A stretch of DNA of 22,522 nt from Clostridiales bacterium UBA6468 (GCA_002436765.1 DJNI01000027.1:30543-53064); one strand, 5' to 3'; positions 7,146-17,107 are shown, numbered from the stretch's first letter. The notes: generated from the sequence alone by a model not told the origin. Numbers and translations are program-made.

Positions 7146-7910
7146 TTACTCCTCCAGCAGCTTCCGGGATAATTCGAGGATCGATCCCTCCGGGAGACTG
7201 TTGGTGAGGATGACCTCGCCTGCTCCGTTTTCCAGAAGACCTGCCTCCGCCAACCGGCGGCGGGTCTCCCGGGCGGTGCCGTCGCCCCCGTCTAACAGGG
7301 CAACGCCGCTTCCCAGCACCCGGGAAATGGCCTTCGCCGCAAAGGGATAATGGGTGCAGCCCAGCACCACCGCATCCAGCCTCCCCTGATAGGGGGCGAA
7401 CAGCGCCCGCAGCAAGTTTTCCGCTTCCTTAGAATTCCCCTGCCCCCGCTCCACCAGCTCCACCAGCCCCGGCGCGGGGATCTTATAGACCCGGCAGCTG
7501 CGGTCATAGCGGTGCATCAGGGCTTCAAATTTTTCCTCCCGCAGTGTCATGGGCGTGGCCATCACGCCGATGCCGCCGCCGTGATACCGGTCGTAGGCCA
7601 GCTTGAGGGCAGGCTCGATGCCGATGACGATGGTGTCCGGGTAGGCTTCCCGCAGATCGTGAATGGCGGCGGAGGTCGCCGTGTTGCAGGCCACCACCAG
7701 CGCCTTGACGCCCCGGGCCATCAGCCGCCCCACTGCGGCGAAGGTGAGAGACTCCACCTCGTCTCTGGTCTTGGTGCCGTAGGGGGCGTTGGCGGAGTCG
7801 CCGAAATAGAGATACCGTTCCCCGGGCATAAGGCGACGCAGATGCCGCAGCACGCTGATGCCGCCCACGCCGGAGTCGAAGACGGCAATGTAATCTTCCT
7901 TGGTGTTCAT
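7146..7910 (-). CDS. murI: Glutamate racemase
   Basis: MurI converts L-glutamate to D-glutamate for peptidoglycan, in the cytoplasm. The 254-aa protein has both catalytic cysteines in context: C75 in VVACNTATS and C185 in VLGCTHYPF. It also has FDSGVGG (11-17), YFGDSANAPYG and GIEPALK. The start at 7910 has a moderate GGTGA Shine-Dalgarno. It is the promoter-proximal gene of murI-udk-HAD-DUF89, with udk starting 5 nt after the stop. Confidence 0.96.
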   Translation of the reverse strand: MNTKEDYIAVFDSGVGGISVLRHLRRLMPGERYLYFGDSANAPYGTKTRDEVESLTFAAVGRLMARGVKALVVACNTATSAAIHDLREAYPDTIVIGIEPALKLAYDRYHGGGIGVMATPMTLREEKFEALMHRYDRSCRVYKIPAPGLVELVERGQGNSKEAENLLRALFAPYQGRLDAVVLGCTHYPFAAKAISRVLGSGVALLDGGDGTARETRRRLAEAGLLENGAGEVILTNSLPEGSILELSRKLLEE

Positions 7911-7930
7911 GGCTTCACCCGATCGTTTTT

Positions 7931-7946
7931 CGGGGCGGGCGCCCCG
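7931..7946 (-). other. GC hairpin in the murI leader
   Basis: A 6-bp all-GC stem (7931-7936 with 7941-7946) and 4-nt loop lie between the predicted murI transcription start (about 7950) and the start codon. It has no T-tract on the minus strand, so it is not a terminator. It could stabilise or modulate the murI mRNA; that is inference. Confidence 0.4.
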
Positions 7947-7956
7947 GGTTTTCTAT

Positions 7957-7985
7957 ATAGTATCAAATTTCCGCCGTTCTTGCAA
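7957..7985 (-). promoter_or_regulatory. Promoter for murI-udk-HAD-DUF89
   Basis: On the minus strand, -35 TTGCAA (7980-7985) and -10 TACTAT (7957-7962) are separated by 17 bp. The -10 matches the consensus at 4 of 6 positions. The intergenic region also holds a separate plus-strand promoter for the peptidase. Confidence 0.6.
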
Positions 7986-8055
7986 TGGTTCGCCGGGGTT
8001 TTTCCCGGTTTTTTTGGGGGCGCTTCCGTCGCCGGCAGAAAAATCGGCAAAGCCG

Positions 8056-8084
8056 TTGCATTCTTCCGCCGGGAACGGTATAAT
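8056..8084 (+). promoter_or_regulatory. Promoter for the P1-family peptidase
   Basis: -35 TTGCAT (8056-8061), a 17-bp spacer and a perfect -10 TATAAT (8079-8084). The predicted start at about 8091 leaves a short leader holding GGAGG at 8101-8105. This also rules out longer upstream reading frames for the gene. Confidence 0.8.
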
Positions 8085-8112
8085 GTCAGAAAAACAATCG
8101 GGAGGAATTTTT

Positions 8113-9120
8113 ATGGACTTGAACATCGGCCGTATGCCCCGGGGGCCGCTGAATTCCATCGCTGACGTGGCCGGTGTCCGCGTCGGCCACTGCACCGTGG
8201 ACAATGAACGGCACAAAACCGGCGTGACGGTGATCCTGCCCTGCGAGGACGACATTTTCCGCAGCAAAATGCCTGCGGCCTACCACGTTCTCAACGGCTT
8301 CGGGAAAACCGCCGGGCTGATGCAGATCGGCGAGCTGGGTACGCTGGAAACCCCCATCGCCCTGACGAACACCCTGAACGTGGGGCTGGTTCACGACGCC
8401 ATGGTGGAATACATGTGCCGCCAGGGGGAGCGCCGGGGATATCCGGTTCTTTCCGTGAATCCCGTGGTGTGCGAGTGCAACGACGCGTCCCTGAACGACA
8501 TCCGTCACCGGGCGGTGGGGCAGGCGGAGGTATTCGCCGCCATTGCCGCCGCGTCGGCGGACTTTGCTCAGGGGGACGTGGGCGCGGGGAAGGGCATGAC
8601 CTGCCATGACCTGAAGGGCGGCATCGGTTCCTCCTCCCGTCTGATAACAATCGGGGGAGAAACTTTCACCCTGGGCGTGCTGGTTCTGACGAACCACGGC
8701 TGTCTGCGGGATTTGACCGTCGGCGGGGAAACTATCGGTAAGGAGATCGAGCGGCGCATCCGGGAGGACACCCCGGACGAGGGCAGCTGCATCATGATCG
8801 TCGGCACCGACCTGCCCGTCACCTCCCGCCAGCTGGGGCGGATCATCCGCCGGTGCAGTGTGGGGCTTGCCCGGCTGGGCAGCTACATCGGCCACGGCAG
8901 CGGTGAAATTATGGTGGGCTTTTCCACCGCCAACCGGATCCCGGCCCAGGGCGACTGCCTGAATTTCCGCTGCATCCACGAATCCCACATGGACGACGCC
9001 TTCCGCGCCGTGGCGGAGGCCACCGAGGAAGCGGTGCTGCGCTCCATGCTGGAAGCCCACCCGGTGACGGGTTACACTGGCAAGGTGCGCCGGAGTCTCG
9101 GCGAGTTCTGGCAGCCCTGA
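8113..9120 (+). CDS. P1 family peptidase (DmpA/S58, N-terminal-nucleophile aminopeptidase)
   Basis: The 335-aa protein belongs to the P1/DmpA family of aminopeptidases and amidases, which mature by autocleavage into alpha and beta chains. Visible hallmarks are NSIADVAGVRVGHCTV near the N-terminus, the ETPIALTNTLNVG segment, and VGAGKGMTCHDLKGGIG followed by SSSR. The expected cleavage is G172/S173, making S173 the nucleophile. The LTNHG segment follows. GGAGG lies 7 nt before the ATG at 8113. It is monocistronic, divergent from murI and convergent with gap. Family members cleave N-terminal D- or beta-amino acids, but the substrate here is unknown. Confidence 0.92.
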   Translation: MDLNIGRMPRGPLNSIADVAGVRVGHCTVDNERHKTGVTVILPCEDDIFRSKMPAAYHVLNGFGKTAGLMQIGELGTLETPIALTNTLNVGLVHDAMVEYMCRQGERRGYPVLSVNPVVCECNDASLNDIRHRAVGQAEVFAAIAAASADFAQGDVGAGKGMTCHDLKGGIGSSSRLITIGGETFTLGVLVLTNHGCLRDLTVGGETIGKEIERRIREDTPDEGSCIMIVGTDLPVTSRQLGRIIRRCSVGLARLGSYIGHGSGEIMVGFSTANRIPAQGDCLNFRCIHESHMDDAFRAVAEATEEAVLRSMLEAHPVTGYTGKVRRSLGEFWQP

Positions 9121-9125
9121 ACAGT

Positions 9126-9160
9126 GAAAAATCCCCGCGGCACTTTCATGCCGCGGGGAT
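9126..9160 (-). terminator. Intrinsic terminator of gap
   Basis: A perfect 12-bp GC-rich stem (9131-9142 with 9149-9160) with a 6-nt loop is followed on the minus strand by TTTTTC within ATTTTTCAC. It sits just after the gap stop. On the plus strand it lacks a T-tract, so it probably ends the peptidase transcript less efficiently. Confidence 0.88.
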
Positions 9161-9182
9161 ACTTACGTTATCCGAACCGGAA

Positions 9183-10199
9183 TTACAGCAGGGTAGCGAA
9201 GTGCTTGATGGTGCGGACCATCTGAGAAACGTAGGAGTTCTCGTTGTCGTACCAGGAAACGACCTGCACCTGGCTGGTGCCGTTGCCCAGGTTGATGACC
9301 ATGGTCTGGGTGGCATCGAACAGGGAGCCGAAACGCATACCGATGATGTCGGAGGAAACGATCTCGTCGGTGTTGTAGCCGAAGGACTCGGTGGCCTGAG
9401 ACTTCATCTGGGCGTTGATCTCGTCCTTGGTGGGGTTGCCCTCAACAACGGCGTTCAGGATGGTGGTGGAGCCGGTGGGGGTGGGAACACGCTGAGCGGC
9501 GCCGATCAGCTTGCCGTTCAGCTCGGGGATGACCAGGCCGATGGCCTTGGCAGCGCCGGTGGAGTTGGGAACGATGTTCACAGCGCCGGCACGGGAACGA
9601 CGCAGGTCGCCCTTGCGCTGGGGGCCGTCCAGGATCATCTGGTCGCCGGTGTAGGCGTGGATGGTGCACATAATGCCGGACTGGATCTTCCAGCCGTCGT
9701 TCAGAGCCTTGGCCATGGGAGCCAGGCAGTTGGTGGTGCAGGAAGCGGCGGAGATGATGTTGTCTTCCTTGGTCAGGGTGTTGTGGTTAACGTTGTAAAC
9801 GATGGTGGGCAGGTCATTGCCGGCAGGAGCGGAAATGACGACCTTCTTGGCGCCGGCGTCGATGTGCGCCTGAGCCTTGGCCTTGGAAGTGTAGAAACCG
9901 GTGCACTCCAGAACAACGTCCACACCCAGCTCGCCCCAGGGCAGCTCGGCAGCGTTGGCCTTGGCGTAAATGGTGATCTTCTTGCCGTCCACGGTGATGT
10001 AGTCCTCGCCGGCCTCAACGACGTGACCCTGAGCAGCGTAGTTGCCCTGAGTGGAATCGTACTTCAGCAGGTGAGCCAGCATCTTGGGAGAGGTCAGGTC
10101 GTTGATGGCGACGACTTCAAAACCCTCGGCACCGAACATCTGACGGAACGCCAGACGGCCGATACGGCCAAAACCATTGATTGCAACTTTAACAGACAT
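9183..10199 (-). CDS. gap: Glyceraldehyde-3-phosphate dehydrogenase, type I
   Basis: GAPDH oxidises glyceraldehyde-3-phosphate to 1,3-bisphosphoglycerate with NAD in glycolysis. The 338-aa protein has the Rossmann start VAINGFGRIGR, INDL at the cofactor site, and catalytic C154 in SAASCTTNC. It also has H181 in IHAYTGDQ, RRSRAGAVNIVPNSTGAAKA and the C-terminal SWYDNENSY. GGAGG precedes the ATG at 10199. An in-frame extension to 10367 crosses the promoter and is not coding. The gene is monocistronic here, with its own promoter and terminator and no adjacent pgk or tpiA. Low-ambiguity codons suggest high expression. Confidence 0.98.
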   Translation of the reverse strand: MSVKVAINGFGRIGRLAFRQMFGAEGFEVVAINDLTSPKMLAHLLKYDSTQGNYAAQGHVVEAGEDYITVDGKKITIYAKANAAELPWGELGVDVVLECTGFYTSKAKAQAHIDAGAKKVVISAPAGNDLPTIVYNVNHNTLTKEDNIISAASCTTNCLAPMAKALNDGWKIQSGIMCTIHAYTGDQMILDGPQRKGDLRRSRAGAVNIVPNSTGAAKAIGLVIPELNGKLIGAAQRVPTPTGSTTILNAVVEGNPTKDEINAQMKSQATESFGYNTDEIVSSDIIGMRFGSLFDATQTMVINLGNGTSQVQVVSWYDNENSYVSQMVRTIKHFATLL

Positions 10200-10219
10200 G
10201 GTAATTCCTCCATTTTTAT

Positions 10220-10237
10220 TACTGCCGGAAGGCAGTA
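10220..10237 (-). promoter_or_regulatory. Leader hairpin upstream of the gap Shine-Dalgarno
   Basis: A perfect 7-bp stem with a 4-nt loop (TACTGCC-TTCC-GGCAGTA on the minus strand) ends shortly before the gap ribosome binding site. It is not followed by a T-tract. Possible roles are mRNA stability or control of initiation; none is proven. Confidence 0.5.
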
Positions 10238-10243
10238 TTTTAC

Positions 10244-10261
10244 GATTCGGATATGGATTCG
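10244..10261. promoter_or_regulatory. Two direct GATTCG repeats in the gap leader region
   Basis: GATTCG occurs at 10244-10249 and again at 10256-10261, 12 nt apart, each followed by (G)ATAT. They lie just downstream of the predicted gap transcription start. Their position suits a repressor operator, but this is speculative and could be chance. Confidence 0.25.
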
Positions 10262-10280
10262 ATATCCCCATACGGATTAC

Positions 10281-10309
10281 ATTATACAATAATCCCCCTG
10301 CGTTGTAAA
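10281..10309 (-). promoter_or_regulatory. Strong SigA-type promoter for gap
   Basis: On the minus strand, -35 TTTACA (10304-10309), a 17-bp spacer and a perfect -10 TATAAT (10281-10286). The predicted start near 10274 gives a leader of about 75 nt containing a hairpin. Confidence 0.85.
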
Positions 10310-10373
10310 GTGTTATTTTCGTAAAATTCCCATCAGTTTTTGCCATTTTTCGGTGCATGTTGCTCATTCGTGC

Positions 10374-10408
10374 AAAAGCGCCCGCCGCGTGGCGCGGCGG
10401 GCGCTTTT
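10374..10408 (-). terminator. Intrinsic terminator after the DUF3048 gene
   Basis: A perfect 16-bp stem (10374-10389 with 10393-10408) closes a 3-nt loop. A GC core is flanked by AAAA on one arm and TTTT on the other. It lies 27 nt past the DUF3048 stop on the minus strand and upstream of the gap promoter. The symmetric A/T flanks could make it work in both directions. Confidence 0.85.
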
Positions 10409-10434
10409 CATTTCCCGGAATATCCGCGTCAAAC

Positions 10435-11556
10435 TCAGGACGCGGCTTCCGTCGTTTCGGCGGGCTGCTCCGGCATTCCCTCGCAGACTACGGGGGACTG
10501 AGGCGTGCAGATGGCCATGTAGGTGTTGCCCCGGCCAAGCTCCAGCGGCTCGCCGCTTTCCGTGAAGAACCGGAACGGTTCTTTATCTCCGGCGCAGCTC
10601 CAGGTGACGGGAATGAGCTTGCCGCCGCAGGCAAAATAGCCCGTGCCGCCGGCAGAAAAGTCCGCGATGTGGTAAATGCCGGTGGTGGTGATGTCCGCAT
10701 ACATGACGATGACGTTCCGGAAAGCTTCCACTTCCCCGGTCTTCAGATCGGTCATGACCTGGCCGTACTGGTTGAAGGCGTATTTGCCCGTGCTCTCGTC
10801 GTAGACCATCCGCGTTTCCTTTCTGGCCTTTTCGTAGACCAGCGTGATGCTGATGTCCTTGGCCTCGACGCCGTCCGCCGGGGTGCCGTCGTCGGTGAAG
10901 TTGAAGCCGTAGTCCCGCTCCAGGGTCATGGGGTAGCCCTGAGACTCGGCGTAGGCCTTGATGCCGGGGCCGATGCCGTAAAGGGTGTTCTCATACGCGC
11001 CCTTGCGCTCGGTGTCCCGATAGGAGGCGCCGGTGGAGGCCACCGCCCAGGAATCGATGTTGAAGTTCTCCACGCCCCGATCCTTGGCGTCCTTCAGCGC
11101 CTGATCGGATCCGCCGGCGTGGGACAGGATCAGGTCATAGTGCTGGGCGATGCTGTTGAACATGGGACGGGTGGAACGGGTGGAGCCGATGGCGTCCACG
11201 GAATCGATATCCGTGAACAGCGCCAGGCAGCGCACCACGCTGTCCATGTTGACGTAGCACTCGATCAGCATGTCCGCCTTCACCACGCCCACATGGGGAA
11301 TGTTGTCCGCCAGATTGCTCACGGTGTTGGCAAAAATCCGGCCGGTGAAGGGCGCGTCCAGAACCTCGCCGTTCAGGGGGTTGACATAAACCTCCGGCTC
11401 CGTGGTGGGCACGGTGGTCGGCTCCGTGGTGGGCTCGGTAGTGGGGGCGGCGGTGGTTTCCGGCACGGTGGAGGGGGTCGTGGCAGGCACGCTTTTTGCG
11501 CCGCAGCCGCACAGCAGCAGCGTCAGCGCAAGCATCAGGGCAATAACGCTTTTCAT
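10435..11556 (-). CDS. DUF3048 domain lipoprotein (YerB-like)
   Basis: The 373-aa product is a predicted lipoprotein. A short hydrophobic signal ends in LLCGC (lipidated C18). Residues 38-53 are four tandem PTTE/PTTV units forming a Thr/Pro linker, and a DUF3048 domain follows. The domain start NPLNGEVL, the KADMLIECYVNMDSVVR stretch, the IGSTRSTRPMF segment and SHAGGSDQAL match B. subtilis YerB-type proteins, whose biochemical role is unclear. I chose the ATG at 11556 because it starts the signal peptide directly and has AGGAA-type upstream bases. An upstream ATG at 11613 adds 19 charged residues. It is probably transcribed with the binding-protein gene across a palindromic spacer. Confidence 0.87.
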   Translation of the reverse strand: MKSVIALMLALTLLLCGCGAKSVPATTPSTVPETTAAPTTEPTTEPTTVPTTEPEVYVNPLNGEVLDAPFTGRIFANTVSNLADNIPHVGVVKADMLIECYVNMDSVVRCLALFTDIDSVDAIGSTRSTRPMFNSIAQHYDLILSHAGGSDQALKDAKDRGVENFNIDSWAVASTGASYRDTERKGAYENTLYGIGPGIKAYAESQGYPMTLERDYGFNFTDDGTPADGVEAKDISITLVYEKARKETRMVYDESTGKYAFNQYGQVMTDLKTGEVEAFRNVIVMYADITTTGIYHIADFSAGGTGYFACGGKLIPVTWSCAGDKEPFRFFTESGEPLELGRGNTYMAICTPQSPVVCEGMPEQPAETTEAAS

Positions 11557-11618
11557 GATTTTCTTCCTTTCCTGTTGGTAGATATTTTTTCGCAGATCTG
11601 CGGTCTCTCTCATACTGT

Positions 11619-11774
11619 TTCCTGATTAAATCAAAGATTTTAATCAGGAAGGCATCGCCTGTTGGCGCTGCCTGTTTTGTGATTTATAAGGAAAAAATCA
11701 CAAAACAAATCTCATATGAACTCCTTGCCCTTCGGGCAATTAAAATCTTTTCTTAAGATTTTAATTGGAGTTCA
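11619..11774. repeat. Cluster of four palindromes between two lipoprotein genes
   Basis: Nearly all 156 bases can pair. Hairpin 1: 11619-11630 with 11639-11650, 12 bp. Hairpin 2: 11651-11659 with 11664-11672, one mismatch. Hairpin 3: 11673-11685 with 11695-11707, 13 bp. The fourth is a branched unit: outer stem 11717-11724 with 11767-11774 enclosing hairpins 11725-11739 and 11740-11764. An 11-mer, AAGATTTTAAT, occurs both in hairpin 1 (11634-11644) and in the last hairpin (11755-11765). None is followed by a T-tract on the minus strand. The region is AT-rich against GC-rich genes, which suggests an inserted repeat or MITE-like element. Confidence 0.75.
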
Positions 11775-11777
11775 GTA

Positions 11778-13358
11778 TCAGCTGAATTGGGTCGCGATCT
11801 TGCTGCTTTCCATGGTCTTGCCCAGGGTGTAGTAGAACACGTTGTCCCGGGCTGGGTTCAGATCGCTGAGCACGCCCCGCTTGGCGTAGATGGCGTAGTA
11901 ACCGGCCATTACGGGGATGATATGCCCCTGATCCGCCAGCAGCTTGTACAGGTTATAGTAGTTGCCGCTGTTTTCCAGAGACAGATTGACCATATTGTAA
12001 ATGGTCTCGTTGGAAATGCCGCCCCAGCTCATGTCGCCCCAGGGGCGGAAGAACTCGGACAGATCCCCCGTCGCGGGCAGCTTCGTGACCCCCAGGTAAA
12101 TGTCGTAGTTGGCCGCATTGAGCCGGGCTTCGTAAACGCTGGTGGGACTCTCCACCGTCTCGCAGGCAAGGCCCAGCTCCGTCAGCGTGGCCGCGATGTC
12201 CCGGGCGCAGCGCAGACGGGCGGAATCGTCGCTGTTGACCAGCAGCTTGAGCGTCCTCGTCACGCCCTTGTCGTCGGTGGGAACGCGGAGCTTGCTTTCC
12301 GCGTCGATGAAGCGCATTTCGTCGTAATCATAGTTCGCCGCAAGACTTTTGCTGTAATAGGGCGACATGGGGGAAACGGGCAGGGTCGTGGGCAGTGCGA
12401 GGCCGGCGTAGTTGTCGTCCACCAGCGCCTGCCGGTCGATGCCGTAGGTCAGGAAGGTACGCAGGGTGCCGTCATCGAAGAAATGACTCCAGGTGACGTT
12501 GCAGCCGATATACATCAGGTAGCCGCTGTCCACCTCCCACAGCTCGAAGTCGCAGCGGTAGTCGGCGTAGGAATCCGTCTGGGGGTTGGTGCAGACCACA
12601 CTTAAGTTGGAAAATTCAAACTCGTCCCGGATCTGGGCGGCGGATTCCGCTTCCACCAGGGCAATGGAGGAATCCTTCGCCACAAGATCGTCGCTGCTGC
12701 ACCACCAGTTCGTCACCCGCTGCAAATGCTTGCCGCCGATGCCCTCTTCCAGGGAGTAGGGGCCGGTGCCCAGGGGGTTGTCCGCGGTCACCTCCGCGGC
12801 CTTGACGATGGGGATATCCAGCAGCAGCGCCAGATTCTGGTACGGCGTGTCCAGGAAAAAGTCCACGCCGCCGTCGCTGGACAGCTCCACCCGGGCGATG
12901 TGGGTGAAGCGTCCCTTATAATACACGTTTTCCCGTGCCTGCTCGTAGCTCGCAACCACGTCCTGCACCGTGACCCGGGTGCCGTCGGAGAAGGTGGCGT
13001 CCGGCTCTAAGTAGATCGTCCAGGTGCGGTTATCCGGGGTGATCTGGTAGCGGGAGCACAGAATGGGGGTCGTATTGTTCCTGGAATCCACCGCGAACAG
13101 CGGCTGGTACATCAGGGACATGAGCACACGGTTGGTATAGTCGCTGCCGTACAGGGGGTTCATGGAGCGGTCGGGGTAGTAGGCCAGGGTCAGATCCTGA
13201 GAGTCCGGCGCGATGGTCTCCTCCGCCGGGTCTTCCCCTTCCATCAGAAGGGCGTCTCCCGTAGGGACGTAGCCGGAATTGTCGATGCTCCCGACGCAGC
13301 CGGTGAAGCACCCCAGGCAAAGGGCAAGCGCCAGCAGCGCGGATATTCCCTTTTTCAT
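11778..13358 (-). CDS. ABC transporter substrate-binding lipoprotein, family 5 (oligopeptide/nickel type)
   Basis: This 526-aa protein belongs to the SBP_bac_5 family of extracytoplasmic binding proteins for peptides and related solutes. It has a lipoprotein signal ending in FTGC (C21, with C17 as an alternative). It then has DLTLAYYPDRSMNPLYGSDY, YQPLFAVDSRN, the WTIYLEPDATFSDGTRVTVQDVV signature and the NPLGTGPY motif. Its start overlaps the pgeF stop by ATGA and has GGAGGT upstream, so it is coupled to pgeF. No permease or ATPase gene is nearby, so it is an orphan binding protein that either serves a distant transporter or acts as a sensor. Ligand unknown. Confidence 0.9.
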   Translation of the reverse strand: MKKGISALLALALCLGCFTGCVGSIDNSGYVPTGDALLMEGEDPAEETIAPDSQDLTLAYYPDRSMNPLYGSDYTNRVLMSLMYQPLFAVDSRNNTTPILCSRYQITPDNRTWTIYLEPDATFSDGTRVTVQDVVASYEQARENVYYKGRFTHIARVELSSDGGVDFFLDTPYQNLALLLDIPIVKAAEVTADNPLGTGPYSLEEGIGGKHLQRVTNWWCSSDDLVAKDSSIALVEAESAAQIRDEFEFSNLSVVCTNPQTDSYADYRCDFELWEVDSGYLMYIGCNVTWSHFFDDGTLRTFLTYGIDRQALVDDNYAGLALPTTLPVSPMSPYYSKSLAANYDYDEMRFIDAESKLRVPTDDKGVTRTLKLLVNSDDSARLRCARDIAATLTELGLACETVESPTSVYEARLNAANYDIYLGVTKLPATGDLSEFFRPWGDMSWGGISNETIYNMVNLSLENSGNYYNLYKLLADQGHIIPVMAGYYAIYAKRGVLSDLNPARDNVFYYTLGKTMESSKIATQFS

Positions 13359-14152
13359 CCCGTCACCTCCCGGCAGACGATCACCGCGCCCTGGGATCCC
13401 CGTTCCCCGCCGGTCGCCCGGTGAGACCAGAAGCGGTCGCAGCTGCACACGGTACAGTCGTCACTAATGTCAATGTGCTCCACGCCGCAGCGGCGCAGAA
13501 CCATGGCGTTGATCTGCTTTAAGTCCAGATGGTATTTTTCGCCCCGTTTTTCGATATACGCGTCTGCGTCTGCGCCAAAGGCGGCGCGCATGGCCTCGGG
13601 GACGTCGGCATCCGTCTCAAAATGGCACATGCCGATGTTGGGGCCGATGGCGGCGCGGATGTTCTCCGGCTTCGTGCCGAAGCTCTCCGCCATGGCGCGC
13701 ACCACCTTTGCGCCGATGGCCTGGGCAGTTCCCCGCCAACCGGCGTGGGCTGCGCCCACCGCCCCGGTCACGGGGTCGAAAAACAGCAGCGGCGTGCAGT
13801 CGGCTGTGAACACCAGCAGGGCAACCCCGGGGGTGTTCGTCACCAGGGCGTCGCATTTGGGATAGTCCCGGTGGCACAGACTGATATGGTCCTTCTCCGT
13901 CACCACCCGGACGATGTCCGAATGAATTTGCAGGGTCATCACCAGCTTTTCCGGGTCAAAGCCCACGGCGCGGCCAAGGCGGCGGAGGTTTTCCTCCACG
14001 TTTTCCAGAGTGTCCCCCCGGCCTACGGCCAGATTCAGGCTGCTCTTGGCGCCGGTGCTGATGCCGCCCAGGCGGGTGGTGAACCCATGAGGGACGGAGA
14101 TGCCGTCGGCGGTCAGGTATTGGAGTGTCTCGTATTTCTGTGTTCGTATCAT
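13355..14152 (-). CDS. pgeF: Peptidoglycan editing factor PgeF / YlmD-type multifunctional purine nucleoside phosphorylase
   Basis: The 265-aa protein is of the laccase-domain family formerly called polyphenol oxidase. Members are reported as purine nucleoside phosphorylase/adenosine deaminase enzymes and, in E. coli, as a factor removing miscoded peptidoglycan precursors. The zinc ligands are in place: H77 in LQIHSD, C119 in TADCTP and H136 in AHAGWRG. HGFTTRLGG, GPNIGMCHFE and SCDRFWSHR also match. The start at 14152 has only a weak GAGA-like site. An in-frame TTG at 14179 has none. It follows secA by 57 nt, and a stem-loop lies between the two genes. Confidence 0.93.
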   Translation of the reverse strand: MIRTQKYETLQYLTADGISVPHGFTTRLGGISTGAKSSLNLAVGRGDTLENVEENLRRLGRAVGFDPEKLVMTLQIHSDIVRVVTEKDHISLCHRDYPKCDALVTNTPGVALLVFTADCTPLLFFDPVTGAVGAAHAGWRGTAQAIGAKVVRAMAESFGTKPENIRAAIGPNIGMCHFETDADVPEAMRAAFGADADAYIEKRGEKYHLDLKQINAMVLRRCGVEHIDISDDCTVCSCDRFWSHRATGGERGSQGAVIVCREVTG

Positions 14153-14170
14153 AATCTCGTTTTCTCGCGT

Positions 14171-14201
14171 CGGAAGCAAGGCATTTTACGCCTTACTTCC
14201 G
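14171..14201 (-). other. Intercistronic stem-loop between secA and pgeF
   Basis: In minus-strand RNA, a 12-bp stem with one G-U wobble (arms 14190-14201 and 14171-14182) closes a 7-nt loop. On the plus strand the wobble would be a C-A mismatch, so the fold suits the minus transcript. No T-tract follows, so it is unlikely to be a simple terminator. It ends about 18 nt before the weakly preceded pgeF start. Confidence 0.55.
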
Positions 14202-14209
14202 AGGTCTTC

Positions 14210-16963
<2,754 letters not shown>

Positions 16964-17018
16964 ATGTTTCTCCTTTTGTGCTCGCCGAACGGTTTGGACG
17001 GCACAGGTCATTTTGGGT

Positions 17019-17027
17019 ATTATAGCA
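17019..17027 (-). promoter_or_regulatory. Extended -10 promoter for secA
   Basis: On the minus strand TGC-TATAAT forms a perfect -10 (17019-17024) with an upstream TG extension. The bases 17 nt further upstream (TTTTAT) are a poor -35. The predicted start is about 50 nt before the secA ATG. Confidence 0.65.
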
Positions 17028-17062
17028 TAAGCGCAAAGAGAATAAAAGTCGAATTTATGAAC

Positions 17063-17088
17063 AAAAAGCGGCTTCGTACGCTCTTTTT
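17063..17088 (-). terminator. Probable terminator of the AlaX-type gene
   Basis: Arms 17063-17070 and 17079-17086 pair over 8 bp (with one G-U in the minus transcript) around an 8-nt loop. On the minus strand the hairpin ends in CGCTTTTTG. It lies 20 nt past the stop of the editing-protein gene. The stem is short, so efficiency is uncertain. Confidence 0.6.
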
Positions 17089-17107
17089 CCGCATCGAACT
17101 GCTAATT

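Noticed and set aside
7900..8112. Longer start for the P1-family peptidase
   Set aside because: The extension covers the peptidase promoter and the divergent murI region; a GGAGG supports 8113.
9131..9160. Terminator of the plus-strand peptidase gene
   Set aside because: The hairpin is present, but only the minus strand has the T-tract, so I assign it to gap.
10200..10367. N-terminal extension of GAPDH
   Set aside because: It includes the perfect -10 and -35 boxes and the Shine-Dalgarno, and GAPDH homologues start at MSVKVAINGFGR.
11619..11774. Palindromic cluster as a CRISPR array or riboswitch
   Set aside because: There are no regularly spaced direct repeats with spacers, and I recognise no known riboswitch core. 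Repeat element or structured RNA fits better.
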